This document shows, in pieces, positions 32,743-44,098 of a stretch of 64,000 bases of DNA. This stretch comes from Porphyra umbilicalis (lineage: Eukaryota > Rhodophyta > Bangiophyceae > Bangiales > Bangiaceae). The position numbers were made by a program, and so were the translations under genes. The notes under the pieces are model-generated. The model did not search any database and was not told the DNA's origin. It worked only from the letters and a program-made list of their open reading frames with translations. Numbering within the stretch: the first letter of the stretch is position 1; each line of letters begins with the position of its first letter. The stretch lies in NCBI GenBank assembly GCA_002049455.2, contig KV918834.1:211105-275104 (forward strand), written 5' to 3'.

Positions 32743-33785
32743 ATGGCCTTGACGATGGCGCGGGGCTACTTGTTCGTCTACAACATGGCGATGTGCCTTG
32801 GATGGTAGGTGGTCAACGTACCGTGTAGGAGGCCTCATGGTCGTCTGTGGGGAGTGCCTGAACCAGGCGGTGTCGCTCGCGCTTGTCTTTGAGCGGATGT
32901 GAGCATGGAGTGCGGTGGCGGCTGGCCTGCTCGGTGGCCGTTGCGCTGCCTTTCAGACCTTGTCTTGCTCTACCGAGCCTTGTGTTGAGGAACCTGGTCG
33001 CTTGCTGTCCTAGCACCGATCACTGACGGCTTTCCCTCCTTTGACACCCCTCCGTGGCCTCGTCCAAATTCCTCCCCATCTGTTTTTTGGCCTCCCTCTT
33101 TCTGCATGTCTCCTGCCCGCCCTGCTGACCTTCCTCCCTCCCACCCGACAGGGCCTACGTCCTGGGCCGCTTGCTGGTCACGGTCGCCAACCCCCCACCT
33201 CCCCCCGACCCCGGCTACCCCCACACCCCCGTCTGGGACGCTGTCGAGGCGCCGCTGAAGCTCTTCCAAACCGGCGCCGCCGCGGAAATCCTCCACGCCG
33301 CCACCGGCCTCGTCCGCACCCCTGTTGGCACGACGGCGCTGCAAGTGTCCTCCCGCCTCTTCCTCTTGTGGCCCATCCTCGCGGGCCTCCCGCCCGTCCG
33401 CGGGCGGGCGGCGGTCGGCAGCCTCGTCGCCGCCTGGGCGGCGACCGAGGTGCCCCGCTACGCCTTTTACGCCGTCGGCGCCGCCGGCGCGGCGGTGCCC
33501 CGGTGGCTCGTGTGGCTCCGCTACAGCACCTTCCTGCCCCTCTACCCGCTCGGCGCGGGGAGTGAGGTCGCCCTCATCGTTGCTGCTCTGCCGGTCGTGG
33601 CGCGTGCGCGGGGGGCCTACCTCAGCCTCGCCATGCCCAACCGGTGGAACGTGGCGTTTGACTTTTGGGTGTGGTGCGCGTTTATCATTGTCATGTACGT
33701 GCCGGGACTGCCGTTTATGTATACGCACATGATGCGGCAGCGGCGTAAGGCGCTCGGGGCGGCGCCAAAGACGAGGGCCATGTGA
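32743..33785 (+). CDS. PHS1: Very-long-chain (3R)-3-hydroxyacyl-CoA dehydratase (PHS1/HACD/PASTICCINO2 family)
   Basis: This enzyme carries out the third step of the ER fatty-acid elongation cycle, dehydrating 3-hydroxyacyl-CoA to trans-2-enoyl-CoA. Exon 1 is 32743-32804 (MALTMARGYLFVYNMAMCLG) and exon 2 is 33152-33785. Removing the GT-AG intron restores a TGG codon and the conserved CLGWAYVLGRLL junction, giving 231 residues, slightly short of but close to family length. The active-site region is clear: EVPRYAFYAV followed by WLRYSTFLPLYPLGAGSE, with the catalytic Tyr (near 33530) and Glu (near 33564) of the family. Several hydrophobic spans and a final FDFWVWCAFIIVMYVPG match the polytopic ER protein. 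The start has a good context (CTCACCATGG), although an open frame reaches up to 32620. Converges with Ku70 across 220 bp. Confidence 0.9.
32805..33151 (+). other. PHS1: Spliceosomal intron of the PHS1 gene
   Basis: The donor reads GATG|GTAGGT at 32805 and the acceptor CCACCCGACAG at 33151, preceded by a pyrimidine-rich tract (TTCCTCCCTCCCACCC). The 347-bp intron is phase 2; splicing avoids the TAG that would otherwise end the first exon. It is the only intron I can define with confidence in the window. Confidence 0.88.
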
Positions 33786-34004
33786 TGGGGGGGGGGGGGA
33801 GGGAGCGAGGGCGGACGCGGTCCGGACACCTCGAGGTGGGGAGGGGGGGAAGGCAAGCGGCGAGCGGAATGACAAGAGCGACGGGGGTCCACACGCAAAG
33901 GGGCATGGTGCATTGCAGAAACAGCGCGCCCGCGGCTGTGGCGGCGCAAGCCGTGCGGGCCGGTCGCTCCACCGGGGGCACGACCGCCGCCACGCCGGCG
34001 GCGG

Positions 34005-36996
34005 CTAGATGAACAAATCGCTGCCGGCAGCGGCCGGCGGGTCCACCCCCCCCACCCCCCTCCCCCCCCGCCCCCCTCCGCCTTGAGGAGGTGCAACCGC
34101 ACGCGGTCGACAATCTCCGCCTTGCGCCCCGTGACGGGCAGCCCGTGGGCGACGCAGTACACTTTGAGTTTGGGCACCGTCTTGCGCTCGAGGCACCCGT
34201 CCTCCCCCGCCCCCGCCCCCGCGTCAAACGGCCCCGCCTCGTCCACGGCGGCCGCCGCTGCCGTGCGCTTGGCATCCGCCGCCGCCGCGCGCGCGGTCGC
34301 CCGCTCGGCCCGCACCGCCGCCGCGCGGGAGGTGGCGGTGCCAAACCGGGCGGCGGCGGCGGCGGCGTCAAAGGCGGGGCCCCCGAGCGCCGCCACCCGA
34401 AAGGCGGCGAGCGCGCCGGCCGCCGACGCGGCAATCGCCGCGTCGTCGGGCTGCAGGGGGTCCGCGGCCAGGGGGGCGAGCGCCGCCGCGGCGGCGGCGG
34501 CGAGCTCCCCACCCCCACCGCCGCCGCCGCTGTCGCCGACGCCGCCACCGGCCGCCGCCGCAGAGGTAGGATCCCCGTCGGCACCCGCCGACGGCGCCAG
34601 CGCCGACAGTGGCGGCAGCGTGCCCGACGACGTTGCTGCCGCGGCGGGGCCGGCGGCGGCAGACGGCAGCGCCTCGGCGAGCGCAATCGCCTGCACGACC
34701 GCCCAGTGGCGGGCGAGCACCGGGTCCCGCACGTGCCACGGGCGCCACGTCGGCGGGAGGGCCATTTTGCGGACGACGCGCGCCGCCGCGGCGGTGCCGA
34801 CCGGGACGGGGGATCCGTCGAGCTCCTCTGTGGTTGGGGGGGGGGTGGGGGGGGGGTGGCGCCCCCGTCGTCGCCCGAGCCGCCGCCACCGCCGCCGCAA
34901 CTGTCGTCGCCGTCGCCGTCGCCATTGTCATCGTCCCGCTGCCGCCGGGAGCCGACGCGCGGCGCAGCATCGCCACCCCCCTCCCCCCCCCCCCCAACCT
35001 CGGACGCGTCAGCCACCGGCGTCGGCACGAGCGCCTTCCACCCATCGTACAAGTCGTCGGCGTAGGGGAGCCACGTTAGGTGAAAGCCCGGCGGCTCCAC
35101 CTGCACGGCCCCGTCGAGCACCTCCTCGGCCGGGACGAGGACGCCGAGGCGCACGCCCGCCCCCTGCCCCCGCAAGCTCCCCCCGACAAGCGCCACCTTG
35201 CCGCGGCGGAGGCACCCTTCGTGCAGCGCCGCAAATGCCACGGCGCTCCCCGACCACAGCGCCTCGTCGGCAACGACAAAGGCGCTCGCCTTGACACTCC
35301 CCGCCGGCGGCGGCAGGCGCCCCGAGCCGACAAAGCCGAGGAGGTCCACCCCGCGGCGGCGGTGCGCGCAGCGGAGTTCCGTCAGCTCCGCCGCCGTAAA
35401 CGCCGCGTCTGCCCCGTCGACGAGCGTGTAGGCGTGCCGCACCGCATCGGGGGTGAGCAGCGGCCGCGCGGTTTCCGCGCACCAGGTGGCCGCCGCGGCG
35501 GCGACGGGGAGGTTGGTGCGGCGGTCGACGAGGACTTTGGGGGGGACGGGCGTGCGCGCGACGCGGTTGTACACGGCAATGCCGAGGGTGATGGGCCGCC
35601 CGCGGCCGCCGGGCGGGGCGGTTTGCGAGGCGGCGGTGGTGGCGGCGGCGGCGGGGGTTTGGGCGCCCCCGCCGGGCGGCGGCGGCACGTCGGCCGCCGG
35701 CGGCGTGCACCCGATGCGCAACACCGTCCGCGCCGTCGCGCGTTTCGGCGTGCCGACCCGCCGCACGGTCGCGCGGAGGGTGTCCACGTCGGAAATCGGG
35801 GTCACGTCGAGCGCGCGGGAGCCGCCGCCCTCGCCGGCCGGCACGTCGTCCTCCTCTGTGTGAAAGACAATGTGGGCGAAAAACTTGTGCACGTCAAAGG
35901 GGGGCGCCCGACCCTCCCACGGCGATGGGGAGAAACAGGGTTGGCCGCCCACGAGTTGGCTGACGCCCGCCGTCGGCGGCGTGCCCCCAAAGAGCGCGCC
36001 CGACGAAAAGGCCGAAGCGCCGGCGCCGGCGGCCGCAGTGGCCGCCGCCGACGCTGCCGGCGGCGGCACCCCCACCAGCGGCTGCAGACGCACAAACGCG
36101 CCCACGTCGGCCAAATCCATCGCGTGCTTCTCCGCGTTGGCGAGCGTCGCCGCGTCCCCCCCCGCCGGGTCGTCCGAGTTGGTCAACACAAACACCCGCT
36201 TGTGCGCCAAGAAGCGGTCCCGCTCCCGCTCGGCCGTCGCGCCGCCGCCGCCGCCCCCACCAAACGCCGGGCCCTTTTTGGCGTGCAGCAGCGCCATGCG
36301 GCACACCCACAGGGCGTCGCCAAATTGGCACCCGCCGCCGCCGTCGCCGTCACCGTCGCCGCCGCCGACGCCACGACCACGACCACCACCGCCGGCGGCC
36401 GCCCCCCCCCAACGGCGTCGAGGTGGCCCGGCAGAATCACCCCCCCCACATCCGTCTCGTCCACCTCCCCCGGCGCCGTCGGCGGGGCGGGCCCGCCCGC
36501 GAGCGCGTCGGCCAACCCCTGCACCGCCCGGATGGCGGCGACGGACGGGGGCGCGAGCTCCCGCACGACCCACACCCCGGGCACGGCGCGGGAGTTGCGC
36601 GACCGCACGGTGCCGTAGAGGACCACGCCGACGACGTCGCGGGGATGCGTCCGCACCTTGTCGCGGAGCGCGTCCGCGGCGACTTGTAGCGCCGCCGACG
36701 CGAGCGTCACGCAACCCCGCCCGGCCGACGCGCCAGAAGGTAGGGGGGGGGGACGGCGGGGGCGGCGGAGGCGGCGGCGGAGGCGGGGGGGGGGGGGGGG
36801 CGCCCGGCTCCGCCTTGCTGGCGACCGTAAAGGTGGTGAGCATCGGCATGGACGCGTCGATGAGAAAGACGAGGGCGGTGTGGACGTCCTTGCCGCGGCG
36901 GGACGCCCAGCGGGTGCGCGCCGCTTCGGCGGCGGCGGCGGCGGCGGCGGCGGTGGTGGGGGAGGACGCAGGGGCGGCCGCCGGTGCAGACGCCAT
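34005..36996 (-). CDS. KU70: Ku70 (XRCC6-type) DNA end-binding protein; frame shifted at G/C tracts
   Basis: Ku70 pairs with Ku80 to form the ring that binds broken DNA ends for non-homologous end joining and telomere maintenance. The start is ATG 36996 (CCACCATGGCG). The N-terminal von Willebrand A-like domain begins with DVHTALVFLIDASMPM. It continues in a second frame (VAADALRDKVRTHPRDVVGV, then VLYGTVRSRNS and WVVRELAPPS) and returns to the first with FGDALWVCRMALLHAKK. The Ku core beta-barrel follows (ITLGIAVYNRV, TPDAVRHAYTLVDGADAAF, LLGFVGS, and VEPPGFHLTWLPYADDL near 35090-35055). The C-terminal arm (WRPWHVRDPVLARHW) and a SAP domain (KLKVYCVAHGLPVTGRKAEI, about 34175-34115) are in another frame, and the end is probably GSDLFI then TAG at 34007-34005. 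The SAP domain separates Ku70 from Ku80. Shifts fall at 36785-36800, 36402-36410, 34836-34856 and about 34049-34078, all G/C homopolymers. Confidence 0.85.
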
Positions 36997-38147
36997 GGTG
37001 GCAATGGAGGAATGAGCGAGCCTGCGGAGTAAGGGTAAAGCGATGCGACGGTGCAGTCCGCTGGGGACGACCGGGGGCGCCACGGTGACGAGCGCCGTGG
37101 GAGCTCTGCCGGCACGAAGAGGACCAAGCACGGCGTCTTGTTCAAGACCACTCGTGCTGCTCGTAGTCCTCTTGGGATGCACACCATATTGGGAGTGCGA
37201 CAATTCCACACTGGTTCCTAAAGCAAGCGGATTAAATGCGTCGGATAGTCATCAAGCGGCATCACAAAGCGCGACGTTTTCGTGCCAATCATCAGCACGT
37301 CAGCACTGGCGTCTACAGGAGCACCCGCCCCTCTCGCCCGTCCCGTCGCGCCCCCGCGGGCCCCGCTCGTTCCGTGCTCGCGTCGGTGCCGCCGGCACCG
37401 CGCCACCCCCAGCACGGTCGGTGCCCGGCCGCAACACCGCCGCGCGCGGCGCAGGGTGCCCCATCCACCGCCACCGGAGCGCGTTGGCGGCCGCCGGCAG
37501 GGACCGCACGTCGGCCATCGCACGTGTCACGCCGGTGGCCACTGGGAAGTCGGTCAATGGGGGGCTGCGCGGTCGGGAAAAGACTCACCCATCGGCCGCC
37601 ATGGGCCCCGTGTAGGCGACCACGGCGACGGAGTAGACGGTGACTTGCCTACGCGCGTACCTCATTGGCGGGTCCGGTGGCTGCCTTTGTCGACGTTGGT
37701 GCATGCACGTGGCCGCTCGTCGCTGCCGCCGCTGCCTCAGCGCCTTACATACCAGACGCCCCGGTATGGCCCGACGTGTTGATTCCATGACAACGAGATC
37801 ACCACCGCTATTGCCATCGCATTGGCCGTCAAATCACCTGGCTGGGTCACCATCGCCGCCTCGGGGAGGAGACGGGGCGCTTGCTATGAGGACAGTCGAC
37901 CACGCCAAAGGAATGAAGAAAAGACTGTTTAACTCACAGGGGACTATCGCGACCCTATGACCACCATCCCTACGTCCAGGGAAACACACAGCCAGCCAAT
38001 GCATGACATGAAAGAAACCGCACCACATAGCCAAACAAGGAGAGCACAAAATGCACCCTTGAGAACAGCAGAAAGAAACACCACACATCACAGTCATGGC
38101 TCCCATTGGACCACAAGGCGACCACCATCGGCCGCCATGGTCCCGCC
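36997..38147. other. Intergenic region upstream of Ku70
   Basis: The first 500 bp are GC-rich and probably hold the Ku70 promoter. GC falls after 37750. Short frames on both strands show no domain. Confidence 0.4.
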
Positions 38148-39611
38148 TCACGTCTCAATCCCGGTCATGCCGCGCCCCCCAGCCACCGCCGAACCCATCC
38201 GCGACGACAGCACCTGTACTGCCTCCCCCGCCAGCGACAGCCCCGACATGCCCGACCCATCCGACAGGCCGCCGCCGCGCTCCGCGCTGCACACACCCGC
38301 GTCGACGCGGCTGCGCGCGTCACCGCCGCCACCCGCCGTGTCACCATGGACGCAGTGGTCCAACTCGAGCGACCCGCACGACTGGTCCGCCGCCGGGTCC
38401 CCCACGCTGCCACGGTCGCCACCACAAGACACTGGGGAGGACACTGCCTTGACCATCGTCGATACAGGCGCCCCCGTGCCGACCGCGGCCGTGGCGGCGC
38501 CAGCGTCGGCGGCGCCGCTCGCGCGCTGCAGCGATCCAATGACGGCATGCAGCCGCGCGTTGCGCTCACGCAGCTCCACATTGTAGGCAATGGCCTCGGC
38601 CAGCCGCTTGGCGACAGCGTCGCCCGGCGACAGCGACGGCGAGGGGCCGCCGCGCGCCACCACCCCCGGCTGCGCATGCGTCGACGCCAGCGGCATGGAG
38701 GCGAGGGCGGCGGCCGCCGCAGCCGCGTCTGCCGTCTCGGACGAGAGCGTCGGGGCCACCGCGGCCGCCGCTGCCGTTGCATGCCGCGTCGCGGTCGTCG
38801 CCGCAGCGGGCGCCTTGGCGTCCGCCGCCGTCTCTGTCGCCGCAACAGTAACCCCCCGCGCCGCCGCCTCCCGCGCCTTGTGGCGGGAGCGAGCGGCCGA
38901 CGCACGGTTCCGCAGCCGCCGCCGGTGGAGCATCACCTCCCGCTCCGACGCCGACATCTTGCGGCTGCGAGCGGCGGTTGTGCCAGCCAAGTTGGCGCGC
39001 GCCAGCTCGTCGAGCGCTAGATCCGCCGGGGGGGGCGGGGACGACTTGCGGCGGCGGGTGCGGGTGATCTTGCGCTTGGGGGGGGGCGTCGGCCGCGCCG
39101 CCGGAGACACCGCCCCGGCGGCGGGACCGGCCCGAGCCGCTGCAGCCGCAGTAGAGGGGGTGGGGGGCGACGCCGCCGCCGCCCAGTGCACGCCCACATG
39201 GCCACCAACGACGCCCGGCACGGTCACCGCGGTGGGGGCGACCGCGGTCGGCGGGGCCAACGCGGCGGGGGCGCCCGACAGGGGGTTGTTGGCCGCCGAC
39301 AGGCCCGCCGCAACCGGCAGCGGAGCGGCCAAGTGCATCGGTACTGGGGCGTACGCGTAGGGGGCGTAGCCGCCGCCCATCCCATACATCCCCGCCGCCG
39401 CCGCCGCCGCAATCGCGGCCGACGACGACGGAGCGGCCGACGGGTAGGCAGGCAGGCGCAGCGGCGCCGCGTACAGCTGCAGCACCAGCGGGGCGGGCGC
39501 GAGCACGGGGGCTGCAGGGGCGGGGGGAGGGGGCGGGGGCGGCCGCGCCGCCAGCGCCCGGGGGGGCGACGGGCGGCGCACCAATGGCCGCGGCGGCGGA
39601 GACGGCGTCAT
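38148..39611 (-). CDS. bZIP-like transcription factor with basic region and zipper set far apart
   Basis: The frame of 487 residues starts at ATG 39611. Residues 1-170 are Pro/Ala-rich with a Met/Tyr/Gly patch (MYGMGGGYAPYAYAP), and a basic NLS-like KRKITRTRRRKS lies near residue 185. The basic region at about 217-245 (REVMLHRRRLRNRASAARSR) fits the bZIP signature N-x7-R. In a normal bZIP a leucine follows nine residues after that Arg; here it is Gly and an Ala-rich stretch follows. A zipper-like segment with Leu every seventh residue and Asn in between (VELRERNARLHAVIGSL) appears only at about 344-360, some 90 residues later. The C-terminus is Ser/Gly-rich. Bzip factors bind DNA as dimers. 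The gap could be an in-frame retained intron, since algal and plant bZIP genes often carry an intron in this hinge. Confidence 0.7.
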   Translation of the reverse strand: MTPSPPPRPLVRRPSPPRALAARPPPPPPPAPAAPVLAPAPLVLQLYAAPLRLPAYPSAAPSSSAAIAAAAAAGMYGMGGGYAPYAYAPVPMHLAAPLPVAAGLSAANNPLSGAPAALAPPTAVAPTAVTVPGVVGGHVGVHWAAAASPPTPSTAAAAARAGPAAGAVSPAARPTPPPKRKITRTRRRKSSPPPPADLALDELARANLAGTTAARSRKMSASEREVMLHRRRLRNRASAARSRHKAREAAARGVTVAATETAADAKAPAAATTATRHATAAAAAVAPTLSSETADAAAAAAALASMPLASTHAQPGVVARGGPSPSLSPGDAVAKRLAEAIAYNVELRERNARLHAVIGSLQRASGAADAGAATAAVGTGAPVSTMVKAVSSPVSCGGDRGSVGDPAADQSCGSLELDHCVHGDTAGGGGDARSRVDAGVCSAERGGGLSDGSGMSGLSLAGEAVQVLSSRMGSAVAGGRGMTGIET

Positions 39612-41958
39612 GATCGAGGGAGGGTAAAAAAGCAGAGCGGAGGGCGCAACAGCCGATCCCCGGCCGGCTGGCGCGGGGGTGCTGGCAAACCCCGGTCGAC
39701 ACGATCAATCAACGCATGCGGGGTCGACCACAACGGCCCGTCGGGGTCGAGGTCGGACGCGGCCGCGGCGGCGGCAGCGACGGCCGGGCGGTGGCCGGTG
39801 GGGGGAATCGTGGTGGCGGCACGACCGCCGCGGGCGGCGGCCACACGCCGCCGGGCGCGTGCGGGCGGCTCCCACCCGCCGACGGGCGTGCCAGCGCGCA
39901 TGGCATCCGCACCCGCAGGGCGGGCGTGGCGCGGCCGCCCGCACGCGGAGCGCCGCCCCCGTCGCCAGAGGGGGTGCGTTGCGGGGTGCACGGCGGGGCA
40001 TGTGGAACCTGGGTCGCGCCGCCGCCCGCCGCCAGTCAGATGTTAGCTCGGGGGGGCCCGGCGCTGCGCACACAGGCTGCGACGGGGGGGGGGGGGCCCG
40101 CCGCCGGCCGCGTGGCGCTGGTGGTGGTCGCCGCTGGCCACCACCCCGTCAGTGCCTCACAGACAACCCTGGAGACAGTTGGGCGCGCGCCCCCCCCCTG
40201 GTTGCCAGCATCAAAAACGGGGGTCTCGGGGGGCACGCCCAAAATCTCAACGGCGCAACGGGGCGGCCACCCAAAACCCTCTGACGCACAAACCCGCACC
40301 GCTGTTGTATCTCAAGCGTGCGGTCGGCCAATGGGCGGCCGTGGAAGCGCGGGTGGAGGCTGCTTGCCAATCGGGTGGGCGCCGGTGGCGCTGCCGTTGG
40401 CGACGGGGAGCCGCGCCCCTGGCACTTGGATGGTCGGCAGCGGGGTACCGCGAGCTCAACGGAGATCAGCGCGGCGACCGAGCGGCGGTTCCTGGCCACA
40501 AGCGAGGAGGCACGTCTAGAAGCTGGGACCTGTCGCCCTGATCCAGATGCATTGCTGTAGAACTTGCCTGACGCCCCGGCAACTGGTATTTTTTCACGAG
40601 TAGTTGACGCGTGATCGCTGTCAGATGGATGACTCCTCGAACCTTGCGCGCACAAGCGCGCGCTTGTCTGTCCCCCCCCGCGGCGCAGCGGGCGGCTGCC
40701 CGACGCGGGCAGCTGCCCAACACCGTAGGCATGGGTTCCACCCCTGCCGCTGCCTGTGCCGAGCTCGGCTCGCTGCTTTTCGACATACTGGCGCTGGGGT
40801 GGAGGCGGCACGGAGCCGGGGGGCCGCCGTGGCCGTGGTGGCGGCCGACGCGGTGGCCTCGGCAGCGGCCGCCCCCGCGCGGTCCATGGTGGTAGTCGTT
40901 TCCTGCCACGGCAGGCTCACCTGCGCCGACACAAACGCAGACGACAGGGCGTCGGACACAAGCACACACTCTCCGCCGACGGTGCCGTGGCGGGCGGCGG
41001 CCGCCGCGGAGAGCAACACACCGACCTGCCCGTGGACGTCGCACGCAGCGGTCGTCCCCCGGTGGCTGTCGGCCCCCGCACGCGCGCCGGCCGCTGCCGC
41101 GACACCCGTGGCCGTCAGTCCGCTCGCGACCGTCGGTTCCAGGCGCTGCGCGCCGCCGCACGCAGCGGCCGCGCACGCCCCCCGGCCGACGCGGGGTGCG
41201 CGGCCGCCGCGGCCGCCCGACACCCCCGCCGCCGCGCGGGTGCGCGGCGACGGCCGCGCCGCCGGTGCGGCCCTGCGCGCATGATCCCGCGCACCCGCAG
41301 CGGAGGCGCGGCGGCGCCCCGGCGGGCGCGGCCTCCCCCGCCCCGCCACCCCCCCCCCCCCCCGCGCCGACCGGCGTCACGCCCCCCCGCCGCACCGCCG
41401 GCGTACCGCCGGCGGCGCGCCACCCCCGGCGCGGCGTCACACCCCACACGCCGCGCCTCGGCGGCGCCGCCGCCGCGCCGCCCGCCGCCGACGGGGCGCC
41501 CCGCAGCCGCCGCCGCCGGCGGCGGGTGCGCGGCGCCCCCCCCCGCCGCATCCCCCCGCGCGCGGCGCCGGCTGCCGGCCGGCCACTGGCGGCGGGGCGG
41601 GGGCGCCCCCCCCCGCCGACACGGGCGGCCGTACCGCCGCGCCTGGTCCCAGCTGGTCCCAGCCGGCGGTCGCCGCCGCCCTGCCAGGCGCGCGCGCGCG
41701 CGCCCGCCGCGCGGGCGGCGGCCGCACGGCGGGCGGCGGGGCCGCCCCGCCGCCCCGGTCGCCGGCGGCCGCGCGGGGGCGCGACGGAGACACGTGGCGA
41801 TTGGGCGCCGCCGCCGCCATCGCGGGCGCGGCGCGCGGCGGCCGGCGCGCCTCCCCCCGCCGCCGGCGGTCGCGCCGCCCGCCCCCCGCCACGGCGGGCA
41901 CCCCCCCCCCCCCCCGCCCCCCCGCCGCGGTTGGCTGCCACTGCGCCCGCCCGCCGCC
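39612..41958. other. GC-extreme intergenic region between bZIP and QueA
   Basis: Frames of 220-560 codons are open in several registers on both strands, as expected at this GC content. None shows a domain I recognise. The least unlikely is a minus frame at 40621-41349 with a non-repetitive middle part (GGECVLVSDALSSAFVSAQV); I do not call it a gene. Poly-C and poly-G runs occur at 40083-40096 and 41349-41362. Confidence 0.35.
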
Positions 41959-42237
41959 ATGCACCCCGCCGTCGCGCCGTCGGCCCGCCGCGCCGCGTCG
42001 GCGGCGGCGGCGGCTGCGCGCGGCGGCGGCGGGCGTCGGGCGGCCGCCGCCGCGGCCGCCCCGCCGGCGGCGCGGCGGCCGCGGCGCCCGCCGCCGCCCG
42101 CCGCCGCCGCCGCCGCCGCCGCCACCGCCGCCGCCGCACCGGGCGTCTGCCCATCGCTGCGGAGCGCAGGGGTCACGGCGGTGGCCGGCCGCCGGGCGCT
42201 CGGCTCGATCCCCCCCGCCGCGGCCGCGTCGTCGGGC

Positions 42238-42274
<37 letters not shown>

Positions 42275-43862
42275 CGGCGGCGGGGGCGGCGGTGGCAGCG
42301 TCCCCTCCCCCACAAACGGCCCCGCCTCTGGCGGCGGGCACCCCCCCCCCGCACTCGCCACCCCCGACGGGCCACCCCGTGGTCCGCTCTTTGACGACGC
42401 CGCCGCCCCCCCCCCCCGCCGGCGGCGGCGGGTGCGGTGGACACCCGCCTCGCGCGCGCGCGGGCGGTCGGCACGGGCGCCTATGACTACCACCTCCCCC
42501 CCGAGCGCATTGCGAGCCGCCCCGCGGCGGGCGGGCGGGACACCTCCAAGCTCCTCGTTGGGGTGCTCGGCGACGCTGGCGCCGCCGCCGCCGCGGCGGG
42601 CGCCCCCGCGCCCGCCGACAGCGTTGACGTGCGGCACGCGGCGTTTGGGGATATCGTCGCCCTGCTGCCGCCGCGGACGACGCTCGTCGTCAATGACTCG
42701 GCGGTGATTGCCGCGCGCGTGCGGGTCGTCAAGCGGTCGACGGGGGGGGGGGGGAGCTCCTCCTCTTGTCCCCCGGGGGGGGGGGGACCCGGCGGCGGCG
42801 CTCGCCACCCCGCTCCCGGCGGGGGAGTTTCCAGTCCCGGGGGGGGGGAGGGGGGGGGGGGGCGCCGCCACTGGCGGCAACGGCGGCAGCGGCGGCAACG
42901 ACCCGCCGCCGTGCGAGTGGGCGTGCATGCTCCGCGGCCGCCACGTGCGGGTTGGGGACGAGCTCGCCACCCCGTGCGGGCGCCTCCTCGCGCGCGTCGT
43001 GTCGCGCGGCGGCGGCACCACCGACAGCGTCGTGTCGTTGCGGTGGGTGTCCCCCCGGCTGCCCGGGGCGGCGGGGAGCGCCCCCCCCCCGCCCCCCCGC
43101 CGTCGCTGGGCGCCGCCCTCGACGCTGTCGGCACGACGCCGCTCCCGCCCTACATCCGCCGCGCGGCGACGCCCGCCGACGCGGCCGACTACCAAACGGT
43201 TTTTGCGGCGGCGGCCGGCTCCGTCGCCGTCCCGACCGCCGCCCTCCACTGGACGCCGCGGCTGCTCGGGCGCCTCGCGGCGGAGCGGCCCGACGTGGCC
43301 GTCACGCCCCTCACCCTACACGTGGGGGCGGGCACGTTTGCGCCTCTGACCGCCGCCGACGCGGCGGGCCACGCGATGCACGGGGAGCGGTTTGGGGTGC
43401 CCGTCCCGACGGTGGCGGCCGTGGCGGCGGCCGCCGCCCGGGGGACCCAACCGTCGCCGTCGGCACGACGGCGGTGCGGACGCTCGAGTCGCTCTACTGG
43501 CTCGGCGTGCGGCTGCTGGGGGGGGGGGCGCCGCCGCCGCCGCCGCCGCCCGACGGCGGGTCGCCCGAGTGGTTTTTGGACCAGTGGGAGGCGTACGCGC
43601 TCGCCGACGCGGCCGACGCGCGGCGGGCGGCGAGCGGTGGCGGCGGCGGTGCCGCCGCCGGCGGGGCGGGCGGGGCGGCCCCCCCCCCCCCCGCCCCCCC
43701 CCCCCCCGGGCGGCGTGTCGGTCGCCGCCGCCTACACGGCGCTGGCCGACTGGGCGGCCGCTCACCGCGTGGCGGCCATCACCGGCACGACGCGCCTCCT
43801 CATTGTGCCCGGCTACCCGTTTGCGGTTGTGGGGGGGGTGGCGACCAACTTGCACCAGCCGC

Positions 43863-43894
<32 letters not shown>

Positions 43895-44098
43895 TTGGGC
43901 AGCCGCCGCGCGCTCGGGCGCGTGTATGGGGCGGCGCTGGGGGGGGGGTACCGGTTTTTGAGTTATGGCGACGGCTGCTTTTTTGTGCCGGGGCGGCTGC
44001 TCGGGGGGGGGGGGGGGGGGGGGGCGGGGGAGGGGTGGAAGGGGGGGGGTGACGCAGCGGCTGGGCTGAGCGCGCTGTGTAGCGCGCGGCTGAGGTGA
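41959..44098 (+). CDS. queA: QueA: S-adenosylmethionine:tRNA ribosyltransferase-isomerase, frame shifted at G/C tracts
   Basis: QueA transfers and isomerises the ribosyl part of AdoMet onto preQ1 in tRNA, making epoxyqueuosine. Family blocks appear in order across three frames: AYDYHLPPERIASRPAAGGR and LLPPRTTLVVNDSAVIAARV (42475-42725), CEWACMLRGRHVRVGDELA, then LPPYIRRAATPADAADYQTV, VPTAALHWTPRLL and LTLHVGAGTFAPL (43139-43350). These are followed by TVAVGTTAVRTLESLYWLGV, EWFLDQWEAYAL, LIVPGYPFAVVGGVATNLHQ, STLLLLVAAFLG and YRFLSYGDG (to about 43975). The ESLYWLGV, QWE-Y and LHQPRSTLLLLVAAF features are those of Bacteroidota-type QueA. Host-style poly-G/C insertions (42742-42754, 42775-42786, 43679-43707) separate the conserved blocks. 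An Ala-rich leader from ATG 41959 may be an organelle transit peptide, joined across a 12-C run at 42406-42417; that start is inferred. QueA is unusual in a nuclear genome. Confidence 0.8.

Noticed and set aside
40466-42154. Minus-strand frame of 562 codons between bZIP and QueA
   Set aside because: Same compositional artefact; it overlaps the likely QueA leader on the other strand.
41959-44098. QueA as bacterial contamination of the assembly
   Set aside because: The GC tracts and Ala/Gly/Pro loops match the neighbouring eukaryotic genes, and no adjacent bacterial genes are present.
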